Below, one piece after another: positions 52,810 through 61,611 of a stretch of DNA of 64,000 nucleotides. The notes under the pieces are model-generated. The model made no database searches, was not told the origin of the DNA, and saw only the letters and a list, made by a program, of their open reading frames with translations. The stretch comes from RGIG2945 sp045540355. GTDB lineage: Bacteria > Bacillota > Clostridia > Oscillospirales > Acutalibacteraceae. The stretch is from the NCBI GenBank assembly GCA_045540355.1, contig JAZQHB010000056.1:14094-78093 (forward strand), written 5' to 3'. A program made the position numbers and the translations under genes. Every line of letters starts with the position of its first letter. Within the stretch, counting starts at the first letter, position 1.

Positions 52810-54189
52810 TTAATACTCACAGCTTCCGGGTGTTCTGTGGAATGGAATAACATCACGGATATTCTCCATACCTGTTACATACATAAGCAACCGTTCAAAT
52901 CCCATGCCGAATCCTGAATGGTCGCAGCCGCCGTATTTGCGCAGATTCAGATACCACCAAAGACTTTCTTCGGATATGCCGAGCTCATCCATTCTGTTTT
53001 TAAGTAAATCATAGCGCACTTCTCTTTGACTGCCGCCCATAAGCTCTCCCGCACCGGGAACAAGAAGGTCAACTGCAGCAACTGTTTTGCCGTCATCATT
53101 CTGATACATATAAAAAGCCTTAATATCCTTTGGCCAATCATAAACAAATACAGGTGCTTTGAAATACTTTTCCGTAAGATACTTTTCGTGTTCCTTGGCA
53201 ATATCCTGACCGTATTCGGGCTCAAATTCAAAATTTTCTCCCGCTTCTTTAAGGATACGGATCACTTCTTCGTGACGAACTCTCACAATTTCTGACTCAG
53301 TAACAGCTTTCATTCTTTCCCGAAGCGGAAGATTTGTATATTTTTCAAGAAACGCAAGCTCATCGTCACACTGCTCCATGATATATGACAGTACACTTTT
53401 CAGAAAATCCTCTTCAACATCCATCAGCTGCTCTAAATCGCAGAACGCCATTTCAGGCTCAATCATCCAGAACTCAGCCATATGAGTTTTGGTGTTGGAG
53501 TTTTCTGCACGGAATGTGGGACCGAATGTATATACATTTCCGAATGCCATTGCAAACACTTCTGCTTCCAACTGACCCGTTACCGCTAATGAAGTATGGA
53601 GTCCGAAGAAATCGTTTTTATAGTCGGGCTTGTTACCGTTTGCTTCGAGCGTAGTAACCGTAAAGGTGTTTCCCGCACCTTCGGCATCGTTTGCCGTTAT
53701 CAACGGTGTATGCACATAGAGAAATCCCTGCTCGGTGAAATATCGGTGAACTGCCTGTGCCGCCACGCTTCGTATTCTGAATACTGCCTGAAAAAGTCTC
53801 GTTCTCGGTCTGAGATAAGCATTTTCTCTCAAAAATCCAACCGAATGGCGTTTCGGCTGCATAGGATAATCTTCGGGGCAGTCGCCGAGAAGATCTATTT
53901 GCGAAACATTAAGCTCAACCGTCTCATTCTGAAAGCCTTGTCTTACGGTTCCTGACGCTTCAACGCAGGAGCCGTTGCGAATTGACTTGATTTTTCCGTC
54001 GACATCACTCTCGGCAGAATATACAAGCTGCAGGGATTTGAAGCAGCTGCCGTCATACAGCTCAATAAAGCCCATATTTTTCTGCTTGCGGTGGTTTCTT
54101 ACCCAGCCTCTTACGGTGACTTCTTTTCCGATTTGCTCTTCGGATTTTTGAAATAAATCTTTGATTTTTATTCTTTTTTCAATACTCAT
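52810..54189 (-). CDS. asnS: Asparaginyl-tRNA synthetase
   Basis: This 459-residue class IIb synthetase has an N-terminal OB-fold (VTVRGWVRNHRKQKNMGF), motif 2 (FRAENSNTKTHMAEFWMIEPE) and motif 3 (GFGMGFERLLMYVTG). The Asn-type features (NANDAEGAGNTFTVTT-like region, TANDAEGAG here) separate it from AspS. It charges tRNA-Asn and follows asnB by 14 bases, linking asparagine synthesis to its use. No T-box leader is present. Confidence 0.92.
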   Translation of the reverse strand: MSIEKRIKIKDLFQKSEEQIGKEVTVRGWVRNHRKQKNMGFIELYDGSCFKSLQLVYSAESDVDGKIKSIRNGSCVEASGTVRQGFQNETVELNVSQIDLLGDCPEDYPMQPKRHSVGFLRENAYLRPRTRLFQAVFRIRSVAAQAVHRYFTEQGFLYVHTPLITANDAEGAGNTFTVTTLEANGNKPDYKNDFFGLHTSLAVTGQLEAEVFAMAFGNVYTFGPTFRAENSNTKTHMAEFWMIEPEMAFCDLEQLMDVEEDFLKSVLSYIMEQCDDELAFLEKYTNLPLRERMKAVTESEIVRVRHEEVIRILKEAGENFEFEPEYGQDIAKEHEKYLTEKYFKAPVFVYDWPKDIKAFYMYQNDDGKTVAAVDLLVPGAGELMGGSQREVRYDLLKNRMDELGISEESLWWYLNLRKYGGCDHSGFGMGFERLLMYVTGMENIRDVIPFHRTPGSCEY

Positions 54190-54203
54190 TATAAAAGCAC
54201 CTC

Positions 54204-55784
54204 TTATTTACCGCTGTCGCCGTAGTTTGAGAGAACTCTGGCTGACGGGTCGTTTACATTGCATCCTTCCCACTCTTTGTTGGGCATCCAGAAATCTGCA
54301 ATCATTTCTGCCTGACCGGGATAATATTTTTCAAAAAGCTCTCTGTAAAGAAGAGATTCCTTTGTAAACGGCTGTGCGTGAGAATATTTTGATTTTTTCA
54401 CTTCATATTCCTCATCTGTGTAACATATTTCGGCGTATTCTTTAAGATAATCCACCATTGAATGACCTACAGCATCCGAAAATGCAGCCTTTTCACGCCA
54501 CAGAATTTCATTGGGAAGATAATCTCTTTCAAAAGCATGACGGAGAAGGTATTTTCCCTTTCCGTATTTATTAAGCTTTTTATCGGGGTCAACAGACATA
54601 ACATACTCAACAAAATCAAGGTCACCGAAGGGTACTCTTGCCTCAAGAGAGTTTGATGAAATACACCTGTCTGCACGAAGAACATCATACATATGAAGCT
54701 CACGGATTCTTTTTTGCGCTTCTTTTTGGAAAGCACGAGCATCGGGGGCAAAATCGGTATATTTATATCCGAAAAGCTCATCCGAAATTTCTCCCGTAAG
54801 CAAAACTCTTATATCGGTTTGTTCATGAATTGCCTTACAGATAAGATACATTCCCATGCTTGCTCTGATTGTTGTTATATCGTAAGTTCCGAGAATATAA
54901 ATGACCTCTTCAAGAGCATCAAGAACATCATTCTTTGTTATGATGATTTCCTTATGCTCGCTGCCGATATAGTCCGCAACCTGCTTTGCATATTTAAGGT
55001 CAATTGCATCCTCGCTCATACCGATTGCAAATGTTTTAATGGGCTCGCTGCTTTTCTTTGCAGCTACAGCGCATACAAGAGAGGAGTCCAGTCCGCCCGA
55101 AAGAAGAAAGCCTACCTTTGCATCGGCAACAAGTCGCTTTTCAATGCCCGCAACAAGCTTATCGTGAATGTTCCTACAAACGGTTTCAAGATCATCGTTG
55201 CATACCTTTTTGACCGCCGCTATATCTCGGTAACAGATAAATTCTTTATTTTTATAATAGCATCCCGGAGGAAACGGCATTATTTTATCCGCAATGCCGA
55301 CAAGGTTTTTCGCTTCGCTGGCAAAAAGAATATCTCCGTTTTTATCGTATCCGTAGTAAAGCGGTCTGATTCCGATAGGGTCTCTTGCCGCTATGTATTC
55401 CTGTTTTACCCCATCAAATATAACACAAGCAAACTCAGCATCGAGCATCGCAAACATATCTGTGCCGTATTCTTTATAAAGCGGAAGCAGTATTTCGCAG
55501 TCGCTCTCGCTTTTAAATGAATATCCTTTTTTTATTAAACGGTCTTTCAGCTTTTCAAAGCCGTATATTTCACCGTTACAAACAACATAGCTTCCGTCAA
55601 GCTCAAACGGCTGCATTCCTTCGGGGTGCAAGCCCATAATTGCAAGCCTGTGGAAACCTACAATCCCCTTACCGGTATCGATTATTTTAGTATCATCAGG
55701 CCCTCTTGAAATGGTTTTGTCAAATCCTTTTTTAAATTCATCGGCAGCTGCCTTACTGCTGCACCAGCTCATAATTGAACACAT
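54204..55784 (-). CDS. asnB: Glutamine-dependent asparagine synthetase
   Basis: This 526-residue protein starts MCSIMSW, so Cys2 becomes the N-terminal nucleophile of the class II glutaminase. The synthetase domain has the PP-loop VGFLLSGGLDSSLVCAV (near residue 240). It makes asparagine from aspartate and glutamine with ATP. I chose the ATG at 55784 because the catalytic Cys must be residue 2. It is upstream of asnS and downstream of a leader hairpin and a 55-codon ORF. Confidence 0.94.
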   Translation of the reverse strand: MCSIMSWCSSKAAADEFKKGFDKTISRGPDDTKIIDTGKGIVGFHRLAIMGLHPEGMQPFELDGSYVVCNGEIYGFEKLKDRLIKKGYSFKSESDCEILLPLYKEYGTDMFAMLDAEFACVIFDGVKQEYIAARDPIGIRPLYYGYDKNGDILFASEAKNLVGIADKIMPFPPGCYYKNKEFICYRDIAAVKKVCNDDLETVCRNIHDKLVAGIEKRLVADAKVGFLLSGGLDSSLVCAVAAKKSSEPIKTFAIGMSEDAIDLKYAKQVADYIGSEHKEIIITKNDVLDALEEVIYILGTYDITTIRASMGMYLICKAIHEQTDIRVLLTGEISDELFGYKYTDFAPDARAFQKEAQKRIRELHMYDVLRADRCISSNSLEARVPFGDLDFVEYVMSVDPDKKLNKYGKGKYLLRHAFERDYLPNEILWREKAAFSDAVGHSMVDYLKEYAEICYTDEEYEVKKSKYSHAQPFTKESLLYRELFEKYYPGQAEMIADFWMPNKEWEGCNVNDPSARVLSNYGDSGK

Positions 55785-55821
55785 AATATCACTATCCTTA
55801 TATAAATAATAAATCACTACG

Positions 55822-55852
55822 AGCCAAGGCAGTTTTTTCAACTGCCTTGGCT
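55822..55852 (-). promoter_or_regulatory. Hairpin in the asnB leader
   Basis: AGCCAAGGCAGTT pairs perfectly with AACTGCCTTGGCT (13 bp), with no T-run. It lies between the 55-codon ORF and asnB. It may be a processing or stability element; the word CAAGGCAG partly resembles the other nitrogen leaders. Confidence 0.6.
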
Positions 55853-55866
55853 GCAATCAAGCGGGG

Positions 55867-56034
55867 TCAATCCCAAGTTGTAGTGTTTTGAGAATATTCG
55901 CTGCAAACTTCATCTTTTATCGAAAGAAAAGCCTTTTCGTACATCGAATCGATTTGTTTTCTTTCAAGAAGCATATCCGGAGTCTGCTCTGTGAATGTTA
56001 TGTGAGAAATAAATTGAACTTCTGTTTTTTGCAT
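55867..56034 (-). CDS. 55-residue conserved-context small protein
   Basis: The sequence opens MQKTEVQFISHITFTEQTPD, contains LLERKQIDSMYEKAFLSIKDE and ends EYSQNTTTWD. The ATG follows AAAGGAG at nine bases, a strong SD. It lies 32 bases after the amt/PII gene and before asnB, in the same direction, so it is probably in the nitrogen operon. There is no membrane segment. I do not recognise the family; its size and position suggest a small regulator of AmtB, GS or AsnB, which is speculation. Confidence 0.65.
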   Translation of the reverse strand: MQKTEVQFISHITFTEQTPDMLLERKQIDSMYEKAFLSIKDEVCSEYSQNTTTWD

Positions 56035-56066
56035 AAGATTATGCTCCTTTCACAAATTTATATTTA

Positions 56067-57779
56067 TCATTCAACATCCTGAAGTGCATCATAGCCTTCT
56101 TCTCCGGTTCTGACCTTAACAACATTTTCAACATCATAAACGAAAATCTTACCATCTCCGATGTGTCCCGTATAAAGAATCTTTTTTGCTGTTTCAATTA
56201 CCGAACGAACGGGAACCTTGCTGACTACAATATCAACCTGCACCTTTGGAAGAAGATTTGCTTCAACCTGAACACCTCTGTAGTATTCGGGTTTACCCTT
56301 CTGAACACCGCAGCCGAGAACATGAGATACCGTCATACCTGTAATACCTATGTTCATCATTGCGGTTTTAAGAGCTTCAAACCTTGATTCTTTGCATATA
56401 ATTTCCACTTTCGTCATTTTAGGCATACTGTCATCAAAGGTTGGAATCTTTTTTACGGGTATCGCCTCTGCAACGGGGACATCGCCTGTAACCTCAATCG
56501 GCTTATCTTCATCAGCAACCGTCGTGTCAGGAAGCATTGCAAAGCCGGCATAAGCGGTGAGTAAACCATGTTCCGAAACATCAAGACCTGCAAGCTCGTC
56601 TTCAGGCTCTGCACGAAGTCCTATCGTATGCTTGATAGCAAGAAAAACAACGGTAATCACAACCGCAACGTAACCTGCAACCGAAACCACGCCTAAAGAC
56701 TGAACTCCGAGAAAATGAAGACCGCCGCCATAAAACAAGCCTTTTTCGGTTGAAACACCGGTTGCGAAAAATCCGGTAAGAATTGTTCCGAGTGCACCGC
56801 AAACACAGTGCACGGAAACCGCTCCGACGGGGTCATCAATTTTTGCGATTTTATCAAAAAATTCAACCGCAAAAACAACTGTAACACCACAGATAAGTCC
56901 GATTATCGCTGCACCTACGGGACTTACCGCATCACATCCGGCCGTTATTCCGACAAGACCTGCAAGAGCTGCGTTGTATGTCATTGAAACATCGGGCTTC
57001 TTATAGCGAATCCAGGTTACGATGAGTGTTATGCAGCATGCAACTGCAGCCGCAAGATTTGTATTGAAGAACACAAGACCTGCGCTTTCAACAAGCTCGT
57101 CGCTGTCCATGCCTACAGTTGAAGCACCGTTGAAGCCAAACCAGCAGAACCATAGAATAAATACACCGAGAGCCGCAAAAGTCAGATTATGTCCGAGAAT
57201 TGCACGAGGCTTGCCGTTTTTATCGTATTTTCCTATGCGGGGTCCGAGAATTTTTGCACCGATAAGAGCACAAACTCCGCCTACCATATGAACCGCTGTT
57301 GAACCGGCAAAATCGTGGAATCCAAGTTCACTAAGCCATCCGCCACCCCAAATCCAATGTCCTGAAACAGGATAGATAATGAGAGAAATTGCTGCCGAAT
57401 AAATACAATATGCGCTGAATTTTGTCCTTTCAGCCATGGCTCCCGAAACAATCGTTGCCGAAGTAGCACAGAAAACCGTCTGAAATATCGCAAAAGCCCA
57501 AAGCGGTACGCCTTCAGGTAATATATTTCTGTAATCACCCAGAATAAGAGGGTCTATTCTGCCGAACAAAGCTGAACCGCTTCCAAACATAATTCCGAAG
57601 CCGACAAGCCAAAAAGCAGGCGTTCCTATACAAAAATCCATAAGATTTTTCATCAGTATGTTGCCTGTGTTCTTTGCTCTCGTGAAACCGGCTTCACACA
57701 TTGAAAAACCTGCCTGCATAAAAAATACAAGAGCTGCGCCGATAAGTACCCATATTGTATTAACCGCACTGTATGTCAT
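56067..57779 (-). CDS. amt: Ammonium transporter fused to a PII domain
   Basis: This 570-residue protein has an N-terminal Amt channel with about eleven membrane helices (VNTIWVLIGAALVFFMQAGF, GHWIWGGGWLSELGFHDFAG, VHMVGG) to about residue 415. After a linker (about 415-455) comes a full PII-like domain (MTKVEIICKESRFEALKTAM...GKPEYYRGVQVEANLLPK...GDGKIFVYDVENVVKVRTG). PII normally plugs Amt as a separate protein, so here the sensor is covalently attached. I chose the ATG at 57779 (MTYSAVNT). It lies 20 bases after glnA. Confidence 0.92.
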   Translation of the reverse strand: MTYSAVNTIWVLIGAALVFFMQAGFSMCEAGFTRAKNTGNILMKNLMDFCIGTPAFWLVGFGIMFGSGSALFGRIDPLILGDYRNILPEGVPLWAFAIFQTVFCATSATIVSGAMAERTKFSAYCIYSAAISLIIYPVSGHWIWGGGWLSELGFHDFAGSTAVHMVGGVCALIGAKILGPRIGKYDKNGKPRAILGHNLTFAALGVFILWFCWFGFNGASTVGMDSDELVESAGLVFFNTNLAAAVACCITLIVTWIRYKKPDVSMTYNAALAGLVGITAGCDAVSPVGAAIIGLICGVTVVFAVEFFDKIAKIDDPVGAVSVHCVCGALGTILTGFFATGVSTEKGLFYGGGLHFLGVQSLGVVSVAGYVAVVITVVFLAIKHTIGLRAEPEDELAGLDVSEHGLLTAYAGFAMLPDTTVADEDKPIEVTGDVPVAEAIPVKKIPTFDDSMPKMTKVEIICKESRFEALKTAMMNIGITGMTVSHVLGCGVQKGKPEYYRGVQVEANLLPKVQVDIVVSKVPVRSVIETAKKILYTGHIGDGKIFVYDVENVVKVRTGEEGYDALQDVE

Positions 57780-57799
57780 AAAAATCATTCCCTTCCTTT

Positions 57800-59896
57800 T
57801 TACTTCACGCCGAAAAGAAGGTCGCCGTAAGTCGGGAACGGCCAATACTTTTTAGCTGTTATTTTTTCTGCTTCATCACAAGCTACTCTGAGCTCACACA
57901 TTCTGACGAGAACCGAATCACGGATTGTGTTTGCTTCTTCACCTATGTTTTCGGCTTTATGAAGAACAACCAGAGCATCCTCAAGCTCATCCGCCTTTTC
58001 TGCTATTCTGTCGGTCAGTGCCGAAAGCTTTTTAACAAGACCGCATTCATAGCTGCAGGCAACGCTTTCATCAAGAGCCTTCTTTGCCGCAGCAGATTTT
58101 GCAAGCTCTGCAGCATAAGCTTCAACTGCAGGAGCAATTTCTGTTTTTGCCATATCCGCCATGGTATTTGCTTCGATAACAACCGTCTTACAGTAGTTTT
58201 CAAGAGTAATCTCATAGCGGGAGTTAAGTTCCGCTTCGGAGAAAACACCGTGAGAGGTAAGCATCTGAACATTCTTTTTATCAAGAAGATGAGGCACGCA
58301 GTCGGGAGTTGTACGGTAGTTCAGAAGACCTCTGTTTTCGGTAGCTTCTTTAATCCACGCATCATCATAGCCGTTACCGTTGAAAATAATATTTTTATGG
58401 TCTTTGATTGTTTTGCGAATCATTTCGTGAAGAGCAGATTCAAAATCGTCCGCTTTTTCGAGCCTGTCGGCATAAATCTTAAGGCTCTCCGCAACTGCGG
58501 TGTTAAGCATAATATTTGCACATGCAATGCTGTTTGATGAACCGAGCATACGGAATTCAAATTTATTGCCCGTAAACGCAAACGGAGAGGTACGGTTTCT
58601 GTCGGTAGTATCTCTGTTGAACTTCGGGAGAACGTCAACGCCCAGCTTCATCTGCGTTTTTTCTGCGGCATTGTAAGGAGTGTCAGCCTCAATGGCATCA
58701 AGAATAGCAGATAATTCATCGCCAAGGAATATAGATACAACTGCGGGTGGCGCCTCATTTGCACCTAATCTGTGATCGTTGCCCGCCGTTGCAACAGAGA
58801 TACGAAGTAAATCCTGATAATCGTCAACCGCTTTGATTACCGCACAGAGGAAAAGAAGAAACTGTGCATTTTCATAAGGTGTTTCACCCGGAGAAAGAAG
58901 GTTAACACCTGCATCGGTTGCGAGTGACCAGTTGTTGTGCTTGCCGCTGCCGTTTACGCCTGCAAAAGGCTTTTCATGAAGCAGACAGACAAGTCCGTGC
59001 TTTGCCGCAACCTTCTGCATAATTTCCATAGTCAGCTGATTATGGTCGGTTGCGATATTTGTAGTTGTATAAATAGGTGCCAGCTCATGCTGAGCAGGAG
59101 CAACCTCGTTATGTTCTGTTTTTGCAAGAATGCCGAGTTTCCAGAGTTCATCATTAAGCTCTTCCATATATGCTGCAACTCTGGGCTTAATTACTCCGAA
59201 ATAATGGTCATCCATTTCCTGACCCTTGGGAGGCTTTGCTCCGAAAAGAGTTCTTCCTGTAAAACGAAGATCCCTTCTCTTTTCATACATTTCCTTATCA
59301 ACAAGGAAATATTCCTGCTCGGGTCCTACCGAAGTGCGTACACATTTTACAGTGTCATTGCCGAAAAGGCGGAGAATGCGGAGTGCCTGCTTATTGAGTG
59401 CTTCCATTGAGCGCAGAAGCGGAGTCTTTTTATCAAGTGCCTCACCGCCATAAGAGCAGAATGCAGTGGGAATACAAAGTGTTTTTCCTTTGATAAATGC
59501 ATATGATGTGGGATCCCATGCGGTATATCCTCTGGCTTCAAAGGTTGCTCGCAGACCTCCCGACGGAAATGACGATGCATCAGGTTCGCCTTTTATGAGC
59601 TCCTTGCCCGAAAACTCCATTATTACTCCGCCGTCGGGTGACGGTGAAATAAAGCTGTCATGCTTTTCGGCAGTAATGCCCGTAAGAGGTTGAAACCAAT
59701 GTGTGTAGTGGGTTGCACCGTTTGCAACCGCCCAATCTTTCATTGCGGCGGCAACTGCATTTGCAACACCGATATCAAGCTGTGCACCCTCATCAATAGT
59801 CTTTTTCAATGAATTATAGACCTTTGATGAAAGTGTTGCTTTCATAACTCTGTCATCAAAAACAAGACAACCAAAATAATCCGATACTGTTTTCAT
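57800..59896 (-). CDS. glnA: Type III glutamine synthetase
   Basis: This 698-residue protein is of GSIII (GlnN) size, much longer than GSI. Motifs include FSPSPDGGVIMEFSGKELIKGE (nearby), PTAFCSYGGEALDKKTPLLRSM, VGPEQEYFLVDKEMYEKR, EVAPAQHELAPIY and KHNNWS. It makes glutamine from glutamate and ammonia. I chose the ATG at 59896 after AGGAGG; an extension to 59947 would be inside the leader terminator. It lies between gdhA and amt/PII in one direction. Confidence 0.94.
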   Translation of the reverse strand: MKTVSDYFGCLVFDDRVMKATLSSKVYNSLKKTIDEGAQLDIGVANAVAAAMKDWAVANGATHYTHWFQPLTGITAEKHDSFISPSPDGGVIMEFSGKELIKGEPDASSFPSGGLRATFEARGYTAWDPTSYAFIKGKTLCIPTAFCSYGGEALDKKTPLLRSMEALNKQALRILRLFGNDTVKCVRTSVGPEQEYFLVDKEMYEKRRDLRFTGRTLFGAKPPKGQEMDDHYFGVIKPRVAAYMEELNDELWKLGILAKTEHNEVAPAQHELAPIYTTTNIATDHNQLTMEIMQKVAAKHGLVCLLHEKPFAGVNGSGKHNNWSLATDAGVNLLSPGETPYENAQFLLFLCAVIKAVDDYQDLLRISVATAGNDHRLGANEAPPAVVSIFLGDELSAILDAIEADTPYNAAEKTQMKLGVDVLPKFNRDTTDRNRTSPFAFTGNKFEFRMLGSSNSIACANIMLNTAVAESLKIYADRLEKADDFESALHEMIRKTIKDHKNIIFNGNGYDDAWIKEATENRGLLNYRTTPDCVPHLLDKKNVQMLTSHGVFSEAELNSRYEITLENYCKTVVIEANTMADMAKTEIAPAVEAYAAELAKSAAAKKALDESVACSYECGLVKKLSALTDRIAEKADELEDALVVLHKAENIGEEANTIRDSVLVRMCELRVACDEAEKITAKKYWPFPTYGDLLFGVK

Positions 59897-59910
59897 AATA
59901 AAACCTCCTG

Positions 59911-59964
59911 AAAAAGAAGCAAAGGCGCCTTCGATGGTAAACATCAAAGACGCCCTTGCCTTTT
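59911..59964 (-). promoter_or_regulatory. glnA leader terminator with shared nitrogen word
   Basis: On the minus strand AAGGCAAGGGCGTCTTTGATG pairs along nearly 20 bp with CATCGAAGGCGCCTTTGCTT, loop TTTAC, followed by CTTTTT. It lies between the gdhA stop and glnA SD, so it should limit gdhA read-through into glnA unless overridden. Confidence 0.82.
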
Positions 59965-59984
59965 TATTAATATCCTTCTATAAA

Positions 59985-61319
59985 TTAAACGATGCCCTGA
60001 GAATTCATTGCATCAACAACCTTTTCAAAGCCTGCAATATTTGCACCGACAACATAGTTACCGTCAAACCCATATTTTTTTGCAGCAGCATCAAGGTTGT
60101 GGAAAATATCCTTCATAATGTGCTGAAGTTTATCGTCAACCTCTTCAAACGACCAGCTGAGTCTTTCGCTGTTCTGTGACATTTCAAGAGCTGATGTTGC
60201 AACACCGCCTGCATTTGCAGCTTTGCCCGGAACAAAATAAACTCCGTTTTTCTGAAGATACTCGGTTGCTTCAAGCGTTGCAGGCATATTTGCTCCCTCG
60301 CAAACTGCAATAACACCGTTTGCAACAAGTGCTTTTGCATCCTCAAGATCAAGCTCATTCTGAGTTGCACAGGGAAGAGCAATATCCGCTTTGATGCTCC
60401 ATACTCCCTTGCCTTCATGATATTCAGAATTCGGTCTGTATTTCTTATATTCGGAAAGCCTTGCACGGTTGACTTCTTTGATTTCTTTAAGTGCTGCAAT
60501 GTCAATACCTTCAGGGTCATAAACCCAGCCTGTTGAATCGGAAGCAGTAACAACCTTTGCACCGAGCTGATGCGCTTTTTCAATCGCATAGATTGCGACA
60601 TTACCCGAACCCGAAACAACAATAGTTTTACCCTTTATATCTTCGCCGTTGCATTTAAGCATTTCTTCGGTTATATAGAGAAGTCCGTAGCCCGTAGCTT
60701 CGGTTCTTGCAAGCGAGCCGCCATAGGTTAAGCCTTTACCGGTGAGAACACCTTCAAAAAGACTGCGTACTCTTTTATACTGACCGAACATATAACCGAT
60801 TTCTCTTGCTCCCGTTCCGATGTCGCCTGCGGGAATATCGGTATATGCACCTATGTGTTTGCAAAGCTCTGTCATAAAGCTCTGGCAGAAAGCCATAATC
60901 TCTCTGTCTGATTTGCCTTTGGGTTCAAAATCCGAGCCGCCTTTACCGCCGCCGATCGGAAGTCCGGTAAGAGAGTTTTTAAAAATCTGCTCAAAGCCAA
61001 GAAATTTTATAATACCTAAATTAACCGACGGATGAAGTCTTAGACCTCCCTTATACGGTCCGATTGCACTGTTGAACTGAACTCTGTAACCGGTATTTAC
61101 ATGAGCATTTCCGTTATCATCTATCCAGGGAACTCTGAATTTAATCTGACGTTCAGGGTTAACCAGTCTTTCAAGAAGGGCATCTCTTCTGAACTGTGCT
61201 TCATTTGCATCAACAACAACACGGAGAGATTCAAGCACCTCTCTGACAGCCTGATGAAATTCGGGTTCTGCAGGATTTTGTTTTATAACCTGTTCAATTA
61301 CTTCATCAACATATGACAT
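59985..61319 (-). CDS. gdhA: NADP-type glutamate dehydrogenase
   Basis: This 444-residue enzyme makes glutamate from 2-oxoglutarate and ammonia. It has the substrate-binding block GGLRLHPSVNLGIIKFLGFEQ, the active-site LPIGGGKGGSDFEPKGKSD and the dinucleotide fold VVSGSGNVAIYAIEKA. The length and motifs fit the hexameric NADP-linked biosynthetic class. It is the first gene of the leftward nitrogen unit and has its own promoter and leader terminator. Confidence 0.95.
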   Translation of the reverse strand: MSYVDEVIEQVIKQNPAEPEFHQAVREVLESLRVVVDANEAQFRRDALLERLVNPERQIKFRVPWIDDNGNAHVNTGYRVQFNSAIGPYKGGLRLHPSVNLGIIKFLGFEQIFKNSLTGLPIGGGKGGSDFEPKGKSDREIMAFCQSFMTELCKHIGAYTDIPAGDIGTGAREIGYMFGQYKRVRSLFEGVLTGKGLTYGGSLARTEATGYGLLYITEEMLKCNGEDIKGKTIVVSGSGNVAIYAIEKAHQLGAKVVTASDSTGWVYDPEGIDIAALKEIKEVNRARLSEYKKYRPNSEYHEGKGVWSIKADIALPCATQNELDLEDAKALVANGVIAVCEGANMPATLEATEYLQKNGVYFVPGKAANAGGVATSALEMSQNSERLSWSFEEVDDKLQHIMKDIFHNLDAAAKKYGFDGNYVVGANIAGFEKVVDAMNSQGIV

Positions 61320-61341
61320 TGATATTTCCTCCTTTAAACAG

Positions 61342-61385
61342 AAAAAAAGGCGTCTCTAAGGGGATTAACCCTTAAAGACGCCTTT
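61342..61385 (-). promoter_or_regulatory. gdhA leader terminator with shared nitrogen word
   Basis: On the minus strand AAAGGCGTCTTTAAGGG pairs perfectly (17 bp, some G-U) with CCCTTAGAGACGCCTTT, loop TTAATC or similar, followed by more Ts. The preceding word is AAAGGCAAAGGCGTC. It begins only about 10 bases after the expected transcript start. Confidence 0.85.
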
Positions 61386-61400
61386 GCCTTTACGAACTGC

Positions 61401-61429
61401 ATTATACACCCTCAAAATTTGTTTGTCAA
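61401..61429 (-). promoter_or_regulatory. gdhA promoter
   Basis: TTGACA (61429-61424), a 17-base spacer and TATAAT (61406-61401). It is divergent from the glutamate synthase promoter, 60 bases away between the -35 boxes. Confidence 0.9.
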
Positions 61430-61454
61430 GCATATTTTGCAGCTTTTTTTGAGA

Positions 61455-61485
61455 AAATTTCATTTTTGTCGTGAAATTTCATTTT
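61455..61485. repeat. 12-bp direct repeats between divergent nitrogen promoters
   Basis: AAATTTCATTTT occurs at 61455-61466 and 61474-61485, 19 bp apart (about two helical turns). The second copy lies in the palindrome TGAAATTTCA. This is a likely operator for a factor controlling gdhA and the glutamate synthase. Confidence 0.55.
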
Positions 61486-61489
61486 ATGC

Positions 61490-61518
61490 TTGACAATTTG
61501 AAGGATTTGGTATATACT
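61490..61518 (+). promoter_or_regulatory. Glutamate synthase promoter
   Basis: TTGACA (61490-61495), a 17-base spacer and TATACT (61513-61518). Confidence 0.88.
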
Positions 61519-61530
61519 TCTTGCAAATGA

Positions 61531-61587
61531 GCAAAGGCGTTCATTTCAATTCGGACAGATGTCCGGGCTGAAATGAACGCTTTTTTT
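61531..61587 (+). promoter_or_regulatory. Glutamate synthase leader terminator with shared nitrogen word
   Basis: GCGTTCATTTCA (61537-61548) pairs with TGAAATGAACGC (61569-61580), enclosing CGGAC/GTCCG, followed by seven Ts. GCAAAGGCGT opens the element. It lies about 12 bases after the expected start and before the SD GAAAGGAAG. Confidence 0.85.
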
Positions 61588-61611
61588 ATTATCCCGAAAG
61601 GAAGAATCAAT

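Noticed and set aside
54190..54203. T-box leader for asnS
   Set aside because: Only 14 bases separate asnB and asnS, too short for a T-box, and no T-box word is seen.
52624..61587. Leaders as classic ANTAR-binding RNAs or known glutamine riboswitches
   Set aside because: ANTAR targets have paired hairpins with six-base loops carrying A at 1 and G at 4; loops here (for example TTTAC, TTTATT) do not fit. No ANTAR gene is in the window. Known glutamine RNAs have a different layout.
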